This document shows positions 1-4,949 of a DNA stretch of 6,468 bases, piece by piece. Below the pieces are notes generated by a model. The model made no database searches, was not told the origin of the DNA, and saw only the letters and a list, made by a program, of their open reading frames with translations. The translations under genes were made by a program, and so were the position numbers. Position 1 is the stretch's first letter. Every line of letters starts with the position of its first letter. Source of the DNA: an uncultured Odoribacter sp. (GTDB lineage: Bacteria > Bacteroidota > Bacteroidia > Bacteroidales > Marinifilaceae); assembly GCA_934725835.1 (NCBI GenBank), contig CAKVCR010000166.1, positions 1 to 6,468 of the forward strand. Direction: 5' to 3'.

Positions 1-2
1 AT

Positions 3-443
3 GAACTGTGCCTTTGCGATTGGAACCAAATGCCATGTGCAGAACGCAATAAACGTCGGCTTGAGAGATTTCTGAAAGCTGATTTCAAGATAGAAACATC
101 TCCTGTTCTGGAACAAGCAAAGATACAGCTTAATGAATATTTTGCAGGCAATCGCAAATCCTTTGACATACCATTGCATCCGGTTGGTTCCGACTTTCAA
201 AAACGAGTGTGGAGCGCACTGCTTGAAATACCTTATGGCGAGATGAGAACTTACAAGGAGATTGCTCAAAGAGTGGATAATCTCAAAGGAATCAGAGCTG
301 TTGCACAAGCTATTGGGGCGAATGGGATGAGTATTTTCATCCCATGCCATCGTGTTATCGGCAGTAATCTTTCCTTAACAGGCTTTGCCGGAGGATTGGA
401 GTCAAAGAGAATATTGCTTAAGATTGAAGATCAGATATTTTAA
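3..443 (+). CDS. Methylated-DNA--[protein]-cysteine S-methyltransferase (O6-alkylguanine-DNA alkyltransferase), 5' end outside window
   Basis: Suicide DNA-repair protein: it flips out O6-alkylguanine (and O4-alkylthymine) and transfers the alkyl group irreversibly to its own cysteine. The active-site motif IPCHRVIG is present, with the acceptor Cys encoded at 345-347. It is preceded by the conserved DNA-binding helix (RAVAQAIGAN, with the arginine finger) and by the typical FQKRVWSALLEIPYGEMRTY block, and followed by LTGFAGGLESKRILL. An ATG exists at 30, but the frame is open to the window edge and reads ELCLCDWNQ upstream of it, which continues the usual N-terminal ribonuclease-like domain. 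The true start therefore lies outside the window, and ATG 30 is an internal Met. Both the stand-alone Ogt type and the C-terminal half of an Ada-type fusion fit, because the part that would separate them is missing. No clear terminator follows the TAA. Confidence 0.93.
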   Translation, partial: ELCLCDWNQMPCAERNKRRLERFLKADFKIETSPVLEQAKIQLNEYFAGNRKSFDIPLHPVGSDFQKRVWSALLEIPYGEMRTYKEIAQRVDNLKGIRAVAQAIGANGMSIFIPCHRVIGSNLSLTGFAGGLESKRILLKIEDQIF

Positions 444-561
444 GGTAGACATTCTTATCTATGATTTGAATCCCTTTTGCAGTTCTTGCAGACTTCTTTT
501 GCTTTTCTCTCTTCTTGAGGCATTGTTCGCCAGTAGCTGCTCCGTAGCTAAAACCATGTTG

Positions 562-649
562 TTCGGTTGAGCTTCGGATGAGCTTCGGGTGAGGAACGGA
601 TTAATGTAAAAGGGGAGTAAGACATCGGTAAGACATAGGTGAGAGGCGG
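562..649. repeat. Degenerate 11-bp tandem repeat, in register over eight units
   Basis: Cutting the + strand every 11 bases from 562 gives TTCGGTTGAGC, TTCGGATGAGC and TTCGGGTGAGG (three near-identical units), then two diverged units (595 and 606), then GTAAGACATCG, GTAAGACATAG and GTGAGAGGCGG at 617, 628 and 639. The two good clusters are 55 bp apart, exactly five periods. Further in-register echoes follow: TTGGGAG occurs at 650 and 683, and AACGGA at 595 and 672. A period of 11 is not a codon multiple, so this is not a protein repeat. The function is unknown. A decayed non-coding repeat or a helically phased protein-binding array are both possible. Confidence 0.7.
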
Positions 650-727
650 TTGGGAGAATGGAAAATGTGTAAACGGAGAGTTTTGGGAGTCGCTTTTCGG
701 AGAAATGGAGTGGGAGGGGAGGTAAAA

Positions 728-735
728 TATATTTG
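728..735 (+). promoter_or_regulatory. Putative Bacteroides -7 promoter element for the TSUP gene
   Basis: TATATTTG matches the Bacteroides -7 consensus TAnnTTTG exactly. It would place the transcript start near 740 and give a leader of about 40 nt. No TTG/TTTG -33 element sits at the expected 19-21 nt spacing. That position is instead occupied by the purine/G-rich tract at 707-722, so only half of the promoter is supported. Confidence 0.5.
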
Positions 736-780
736 GCAAAGGGTGGTTCGTGAATCCAAAAAGAGAGTATTTTTGTGGAG

Positions 781-1506
781 ATGGAAATTGTATTGAAGCT
801 ATTCATATTGAGTATCGGGGCGAGTTTTGTGCAACGGACGGCCGGATTCGGGTTTGGCATTTTTATTATGACGATGCTGCCTGCTATCTTGGGGTCGTAC
901 GGGGAGGCTACGACGCTTTCCGGAATCTTGGCTATGACGACTTCGTTGATGATTGTGGTGCAGAAGTGGAGGTGTATCGAGTGGAGCAGGCTTTTGCCCA
1001 TCCTGCTTACTTTTATGGTGGTGTCGATAGGAGCGGTGTTTGTGTTGCGGCGGATGGAGTACGGGATTCTGAATATTCTGCTGGGCATCACGCTGATAGT
1101 GGTGAGCGTTTATTTTATATTTTTCAGCAAGCGAATCAGGGTGAGGACGACAAAACCTGTGCAGGTTGCGGCGGGAGCGGTCAGTGGACTGATGGGAGGC
1201 TTTTTCGGTATGCAGGGACCGCCGGCGGTGCTTTATTTTGTAAATGCTGAACAGGATAAGAATCATTATATTGCGATGACACAGGCTTATTTCTTGTTTG
1301 GAAATCTGGTGATGACTTTCGCACGGGCCTATAACGGTTTCTTTACATCGGCCGGTGCCTCCGGATACGTGTATGGGCTGGCAGGAGTGGTAGTCGGGAA
1401 TCTCTTCGGGGCATATGTGTTCCGCCATATATCAGTGTCGCTGCTTCGGTATATTATCTACGTCTACATCGGAATTACGGGAGTGCTTTTCCTGTCCGAA
1501 GTTTGA
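781..1506 (+). CDS. TSUP family (TauE/SafE) membrane permease
   Basis: Polytopic inner-membrane protein of the TauE/SafE (TSUP) family. Members move sulfite, sulfoacetate, other organosulfur anions or related small anions, mostly outward; the substrate cannot be read from this sequence. From ATG 781 it has 241 residues, near the usual family size, and almost all of it is hydrophobic, with about seven or eight membrane segments. The family's internal duplication is visible. The first half has the glycine-rich GFGFGIF block at residues 22-28, and the second half has the signature block GLMGGFFGMQGPPAVLYF at about 136-153. A basic loop (SKRIRVRTTKP, about 116-126) separates the halves. A GTG at 775 in the same frame is an alternative start, better spaced from a weak AAGAGAG at 761-767; I prefer the ATG because GTG starts are uncommon. 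No neighbour suggests a sulfur pathway. Confidence 0.85.
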   Translation: MEIVLKLFILSIGASFVQRTAGFGFGIFIMTMLPAILGSYGEATTLSGILAMTTSLMIVVQKWRCIEWSRLLPILLTFMVVSIGAVFVLRRMEYGILNILLGITLIVVSVYFIFFSKRIRVRTTKPVQVAAGAVSGLMGGFFGMQGPPAVLYFVNAEQDKNHYIAMTQAYFLFGNLVMTFARAYNGFFTSAGASGYVYGLAGVVVGNLFGAYVFRHISVSLLRYIIYVYIGITGVLFLSEV

Positions 1507-1532
1507 CCATGGGTAAAAACTCTTTATATTTG
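1502..1532 (+). promoter_or_regulatory. Bacteroides-type promoter (TTTG - 19 nt - TATATTTG) for the downstream gene
   Basis: TTTG at 1502-1505 and TATATTTG at 1525-1532 are separated by 19 nt, fitting the Bacteroides -33/-7 consensus fully. This is the best promoter in the window. The -33 element overlaps the TGA stop of the TSUP gene (1504-1506). Transcription would start near 1539, giving a leader of under 20 nt before the ATG at 1557. Confidence 0.7.
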
Positions 1533-1556
1533 CGGATAGACTAAAGGATAGTAAAA

Positions 1557-2294
1557 ATGATTGATCGGTTTGATATAATTATAGAGCGTCAGCAGCAGGT
1601 GGAGAATCTGATTCGGGAATGGGGATTCCTGCCTTTTTTCAAGAATAGTGTCAAGGGCTTTTCTATAGAGGAGATGACGCCGCCTGATTTGCTTTTCGGC
1701 GATGAATATCTGCAGGGACCATGGGGATGGAAGGGCCCGATTATAGCGAAATGGGAGGCGGCTTACGGTAAGTTTTTTAAAGGGAAGGCTGGTTATGTCA
1801 GTCTGGAATGGTTTCCCGATTTTATGAATTGGAGGCGTTCTATTGCTCCTTTGAGGGAGCAGGATAAGGAGGCCCGGCATATTTATGAGGTGTTGGTAGA
1901 AAATGAGTCGATGTTGTCGAAACAGCTGAAGTTGGCGAGCGGCTTCTCGTTGAGTCGTAAAAAGACAGTGTTTAATCCTTTAGACCCGTTTGTTCCGGCA
2001 GAGAACAAGTACAATGGTATGGTCTTTGATGCTTTGATTTCACAGTTGCAGATGGGTACGCATGTCTGTATAGCCGATTTTGAGTATCTGATTTCAAAGA
2101 AGGGTGAGCCTTACGGTTGGGGAGTGGCCCGTTATTGCACTCCGGAGGCAATGTATCCGCATCTGTTTCCGGTGGAGGAGCAGGTGGAAGGGCGTACACC
2201 CGAGCAGTCGCTGCTTCGAATGCTCGACCATTTGTGCCGTTTGTTCCCGGACGTGGAGCGGGTAAAGTTTGAAAAAATGCTTTGTAATGTCTAG
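1557..2294 (+). CDS. Winged-helix-like protein, probably AlkZ-related family
   Basis: A 245-aa soluble protein with no signal peptide or membrane segment. Conserved-looking blocks are GPWGWKGPIIAKWEAAYGKFF (residues 54-74), KAGYVSLEWFPDFMNWRR (77-94), and a later winged-helix-like part. In that part, helices around 106-130 (ARHIYEVLVENESML, SKQLKLASGF) are followed by a possible recognition helix at 153-166 (NGMVFDALISQLQM) and a wing ending KKGEPYGWG (181-189). This pattern resembles the small 'AlkZ-related' proteins, distant relatives of the YcaQ/AlkZ DNA glycosylases that excise alkylated or crosslinked bases. I recognise the family from memory and cannot point to a catalytic residue, so glycosylase activity is not claimed. 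The start is supported by AAAGGA at 1543-1548, 8 nt upstream of the ATG. The gene has its own promoter and ends just before a bidirectional terminator, so it appears monocistronic. Lying two genes from an alkyltransferase gene may be coincidence. Confidence 0.62.
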   Translation: MIDRFDIIIERQQQVENLIREWGFLPFFKNSVKGFSIEEMTPPDLLFGDEYLQGPWGWKGPIIAKWEAAYGKFFKGKAGYVSLEWFPDFMNWRRSIAPLREQDKEARHIYEVLVENESMLSKQLKLASGFSLSRKKTVFNPLDPFVPAENKYNGMVFDALISQLQMGTHVCIADFEYLISKKGEPYGWGVARYCTPEAMYPHLFPVEEQVEGRTPEQSLLRMLDHLCRLFPDVERVKFEKMLCNV

Positions 2295-2318
2295 ATAATG
2301 TGGTTCTGTAGAAAAAAA

Positions 2319-2357
2319 TAGGAGGAAAATGCAACCGTTTTCCTCCTACTCGTTTTT
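2319..2357. terminator. Bidirectional intrinsic terminator between convergent genes
   Basis: A perfect 11-bp inverted repeat, TAGGAGGAAAA at 2319-2329 and TTTTCCTCCTA at 2338-2348, encloses an 8-nt loop. On the + strand a T run follows at 2353-2357. On the - strand the A-rich stretch at 2312-2318 gives a seven-T tract directly after the hairpin. It lies between the two convergent stop codons and can end transcription of both genes. Confidence 0.88.
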
Positions 2358-2368
2358 ATGGTTATGGA

Positions 2369-4222
2369 CTAGATTTCTATTTCAATCATCGGGGCATCTG
2401 CTGCGACATTGGAGCCTTCTTTTACCAATAGGCGTTTTACAGTTCCGGCGTAATCCGATGCGATGCTGTTTTCCATTTTCATGGCTTCCAGTACAACGAC
2501 CGTCTGTCCCTTGGTTACTTTGTCGCCCGGTTTTACAGCGAAGCGCAACACACTGCCCGGCATCGGAGCTTTTACAGTCTTGCCGGTGATAGGAGCGTTT
2601 GCCAAGTCGTCTGCTGCTTGGGCGGCTGCCTTAGGCTCTTCTGTTTTATGCTGTGCTGCATAGGCTTCGGTTTTCTGTTTGGTCAGAAAGTTTTTAGCTA
2701 CCTGTGGGAATAGTTCAAGCAACAATACCTCTTTTTCTGTTGCAGCCAGCTTTACACCGCCTGCTTCCGGTAATTCGGGATTGGGCTGCATCTGGTTTTT
2801 GCTGGTGTCGTACGGAATTTCCTCGCGGGTTCCTGCAATTTTGAAACGGAATTCCGGGTCTACGGGTACAGGGGTTTTGCCATATTCACCTTTCACCAGG
2901 TTGACAAACTGGTTGGAGACGTTGCTGTACATCGGTTTGCCGGCTTTGAGGTCCATTGCACAGTTAACGGCTTGTGCTCCTACAATTTGGCTGGTGGGTG
3001 TCACCAATGGTGGAAGACCGGCTGCCAGACGTACGGTAGGAATCAGTTCCATTGATTTTTCCAGAATATCCATGGAATTCAACTGTTTCAGCTGAGCTAC
3101 CATGTTGCTGTACATACCGCCCGGTACTTCGGCTTTTTTCACCAGTTCGTTTGGCTTCGGGAAGTTGAAGTATGCTTCGATGGCATGGCATGCTGCCAAA
3201 AGTGCTTCTTCGTTGTTGGCTTTGGCTGCAGCAATGGCGTTGTCGAATTCTTTGTCGATGTTGGCAGGCAGGGTGTCTGTCAGTGGGTTGAAAGGATTCG
3301 GGAACTGCTTGCTGGCATCAAATGCCTCCAGTTCTTTGCGGATACCGAACAGTTCCTTGTTGATTTTGGCAACAGCTTCCATGTTGACGTCCAGTTCTAT
3401 GCCCAGTTTTTTACAGAAGATGTATATCAATTCGATGGCCGGAGCACCGGTACCGCCTGCAAAGTTCCAGATATTGGTGTCAACGATGTCGACTCCCTTG
3501 ATAATAGCCATCAGAACTGCGCCTAAGCCGTAGCCCGGAGTACAGTGTGTGTGAAAATCTACCGGAATGGAAAGATTCTGCTTGAATAAAGGAATTAATT
3601 CTGCAATTCGAGCCGGTGAAATCAAACCGCTCATATCCTTGATGGTGACCATATCGGCACCCAATGCTGCCATTTGTTTGGCTTTGTCAAGGAAGTAGGC
3701 GTTTGTAAACACCGGTTCCGGGTTCTTTTTGCCTTTGAGTTTGTCTATGAAGCTGAGCTTCGGGTATTTCGGGTCGATGGTGTAACAGACCGCACAATCC
3801 GCCATTCCGCCATATTTCTTTACGTATTTGATGGTCGACTTGACGTTGTTTACGTCGTTCAGGGCATCGAAAATACGCATGATTCCCAAGCCCGATTCAA
3901 TGGAGTTGCGGCAAAAACCTTCGATGATTTCATCCGTGTATGGTGCGTATCCGAATAGGTTGCGACCTCTGGATAGGGCTGTAAGCTTGGAAACATTGCC
4001 AACGGATGCCTTGATTTTTTCCAAGCGATCCCATGGATTCTCGTTCAAATAGCGCATCACTGAATCGGGCACTGCACCTCCCCACACTTCCATTGCATAG
4101 AAGTTGGCGTCTTTATAAAAAGGTAATACTCTGTCAACTTGTTTTTGAGTCATACGGGTCGCAAAGGATGATTGCTGTCCGTCTCTCAATGTTAGGTCTC
4201 TGATTAATAGTTTTTGTGCCAT
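2369..4222 (-). CDS. Biotin-dependent carboxyltransferase with C-terminal biotin carrier domain (oxaloacetate decarboxylase alpha / pyruvate carboxylase subunit B type)
   Basis: The 617-aa enzyme moves a carboxyl group between a 3-carbon/4-carbon oxo-acid pair (pyruvate/oxaloacetate) and biotin. Residues about 1-280 form the HMGL-like TIM-barrel. Metal-site candidates are Asp14 in LTLRDGQQSS, Lys195 in TIKDMSG (the lysine carbamylated in this family) and the HTH pair His224/His226. The PYC_OADA domain follows (PGGMYSNM 367-374, PPLVTPTSQIVGAQAV 404-419). An Ala/Pro linker (about 528-546) leads to a biotinyl domain with the EAMKMEN motif, Lys582 lying 35 residues from the C-terminus as is usual. 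The first block reads RDGQQS where most relatives have RDAHQS. No beta/gamma decarboxylase subunit gene or biotin carboxylase gene lies nearby, so sodium-pumping decarboxylase, pyruvate carboxylase half and transcarboxylase roles all remain open. The gene has its own -7 box and a terminator. No clear Shine-Dalgarno precedes the ATG, which starts MAQKLLIRDLTLRDG as the family does. Confidence 0.9.
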   Translation of the reverse strand: MAQKLLIRDLTLRDGQQSSFATRMTQKQVDRVLPFYKDANFYAMEVWGGAVPDSVMRYLNENPWDRLEKIKASVGNVSKLTALSRGRNLFGYAPYTDEIIEGFCRNSIESGLGIMRIFDALNDVNNVKSTIKYVKKYGGMADCAVCYTIDPKYPKLSFIDKLKGKKNPEPVFTNAYFLDKAKQMAALGADMVTIKDMSGLISPARIAELIPLFKQNLSIPVDFHTHCTPGYGLGAVLMAIIKGVDIVDTNIWNFAGGTGAPAIELIYIFCKKLGIELDVNMEAVAKINKELFGIRKELEAFDASKQFPNPFNPLTDTLPANIDKEFDNAIAAAKANNEEALLAACHAIEAYFNFPKPNELVKKAEVPGGMYSNMVAQLKQLNSMDILEKSMELIPTVRLAAGLPPLVTPTSQIVGAQAVNCAMDLKAGKPMYSNVSNQFVNLVKGEYGKTPVPVDPEFRFKIAGTREEIPYDTSKNQMQPNPELPEAGGVKLAATEKEVLLLELFPQVAKNFLTKQKTEAYAAQHKTEEPKAAAQAADDLANAPITGKTVKAPMPGSVLRFAVKPGDKVTKGQTVVVLEAMKMENSIASDYAGTVKRLLVKEGSNVAADAPMIEIEI

Positions 4223-4232
4223 AGCTAAGTAA

Positions 4233-4257
4233 GTTTGTGTTTTTGCTTTTCACAAAC
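4233..4257. repeat. Inverted repeat (7 bp arms, 11-nt spacer) over the carboxyltransferase promoter/leader
   Basis: GTTTGTG at 4233-4239 is the exact reverse complement of CACAAAC at 4251-4257, with an 11-nt T-rich spacer. The dyad spans the predicted minus-strand -7 box and start point. It could be an operator or a weak leader hairpin. In A/T-rich DNA a match of this size can also arise by chance. Confidence 0.35.
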
Positions 4258-4260
4258 ATA
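4253..4260 (-). promoter_or_regulatory. Putative Bacteroides -7 element for the biotin carboxyltransferase gene
   Basis: Read on the minus strand, 4260-4253 is TATGTTTG, an exact TAnnTTTG match about 30 nt upstream of the ATG. It would give a leader of roughly 20-25 nt. I see no TTTG -33 element at the standard spacing (expected near 4280). A 7-bp inverted repeat (GTTTGTG at 4233-4239, CACAAAC at 4251-4257) overlaps this box and might be an operator. Confidence 0.5.
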
Positions 4261-4408
4261 GAAAACAAAAATGATAACTGCTAATAAATCGGGAAGAAAT
4301 TATGGAAAAAAATCACTATTTATTGCAAAGTTTTTGTGTATTTTTTCTAAATTGGTGTGTAGTGTTAAGATTTAGGACTTTTTCTTTTATTTATAACGTT
4401 TGTTTCGC

Positions 4409-4416
4409 TAAGTTTG
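4409..4416 (+). promoter_or_regulatory. Putative Bacteroides -7 element for coaD
   Basis: TAAGTTTG matches TAnnTTTG exactly and lies about 30-35 nt upstream of the coaD ATG. The transcript start would be near 4423. The region 19-21 nt upstream is T-rich but lacks a clean TTTG. The rest of the 224-nt divergent spacer (4223-4446) is A/T-rich, with homopolymer runs and no other gene. Confidence 0.5.
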
Positions 4417-4446
4417 TCTCTCTAAATGTAAAAATTGATAGGTGAT

Positions 4447-4935
4447 ATGATGGAAAGAATAGCAGTATTCCCCGGATCTTTTGATCCTTTTACAGTCGGT
4501 CACGAGGAGATTGTGCGCCGTGCATTGAAGTTGTTTGACAAAATCATTATTGCTGTCGGCATTAATCCCGGGAAAAGGGAATTTCTCTCTACTGAAAGCA
4601 GGATTATGTTGATTCAAAAGGCTTTTGAGGATACGGACCGGGTGACGGTGAAGCCTTATTCCGGATTGACGGTGGATTTTTGCCAGCAGGTGAATTCTCA
4701 TATCCTTATCCGGGGATTGCGTACGGCTGCTGATTTTGAGTATGAACGTGCTATCGGGCAGGCCAATAGGGCTATGGATGGCAATATCGAGACGGTGTTT
4801 ATTCTGACGTCTACGGTGCATACTTTTGTGAGTTCTACGATTGTGCGCAATATTTATATGAATGGAGGCGATGTCACAAAGTTCTTGCCGGAACGTCTGA
4901 CAACGGAAGATCTCCGTCATTGTGAGGAACTGTAG
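4447..4935 (+). CDS. coaD: Pantetheine-phosphate adenylyltransferase (PPAT)
   Basis: Cytosolic enzyme of coenzyme A synthesis: ATP + 4'-phosphopantetheine gives dephospho-CoA + pyrophosphate. The diagnostic nucleotidyltransferase features are all present. Counted from the second Met, these are GSFDPFTVGH at residues 9-18 with the ATP-binding TxGH, the conserved LIRGLRTAADFEYE at 86-99, and the VSSTIVR block at 127-133, which corresponds to the ISSTxxR motif. The length of 161-162 aa is normal for bacterial CoaD. Two adjacent ATGs (4447, 4450) are both possible; AGG at 4440-4442 is closer to normal spacing for 4450. A TTG at 4435 would add residues homologues do not usually have and is unlikely. 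The serine hydrolase gene begins 14 nt after the stop, so the two are probably cotranscribed. The gene is divergent from the biotin carboxyltransferase gene. Confidence 0.96.
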   Translation: MMERIAVFPGSFDPFTVGHEEIVRRALKLFDKIIIAVGINPGKREFLSTESRIMLIQKAFEDTDRVTVKPYSGLTVDFCQQVNSHILIRGLRTAADFEYERAIGQANRAMDGNIETVFILTSTVHTFVSSTIVRNIYMNGGDVTKFLPERLTTEDLRHCEEL

Positions 4936-4949
4936 AAATTCAACCCGGC

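Larger units (their letters stand above)
444..780. other. Gene-poor spacer between the alkyltransferase and TSUP genes
   Basis: I find no supportable gene here. The first part (444-560) is mixed sequence without a clear terminator hairpin. The second part (about 562-722) is strongly purine-rich on the + strand and contains an 11-bp periodic repeat (separate entry) and a G-rich tract at 707-722. A Bacteroides -7 promoter box lies at 728-735. Minus-strand reading frames cross this stretch, but they run on antisense into the permease gene. They are best explained by the pyrimidine bias of that strand, which makes stop codons rare. Confidence 0.7.

Noticed and set aside
459..557. A 32-codon minus-strand ORF (starting MVLATEQLLANN and ending LQKGFKS), also the tail of a 210-codon minus-strand frame running to 1091.
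   Set aside because: No ribosome-binding site, promoter or recognisable family. The longer frame is antisense to the permease gene and open because the minus strand is pyrimidine-rich. The peptide's charged, helical look is not enough to call a gene.
444..560. Terminator or tRNA-like structure after the alkyltransferase gene (short repeats TGCAG at about 479-499 and GTAGCT at about 533-549).
   Set aside because: Only 4-6 bp direct or self-complementary pieces, no stable stem with a T run and no cloverleaf.
707..722. G-rich tract as a Shine-Dalgarno-like ribosome site.
   Set aside because: It lies upstream of the predicted -7 box, about 60 nt from the start codon, so it would not be in the leader at usable distance.
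750..1250. 166-codon plus-strand frame overlapping the permease gene.
   Set aside because: It overlaps the permease gene in another frame, and its product is rich in Cys and Gly without any family pattern, whereas the permease frame gives clear membrane segments and TSUP motifs.
4333..4355. Possible plus-strand promoter for coaD formed by TTTG (4333-4336) and TAAATTGG (4348-4355).
   Set aside because: The spacing is only 11 nt and the second element has a mismatch to TAnnTTTG; the exact match at 4409-4416 is better placed.
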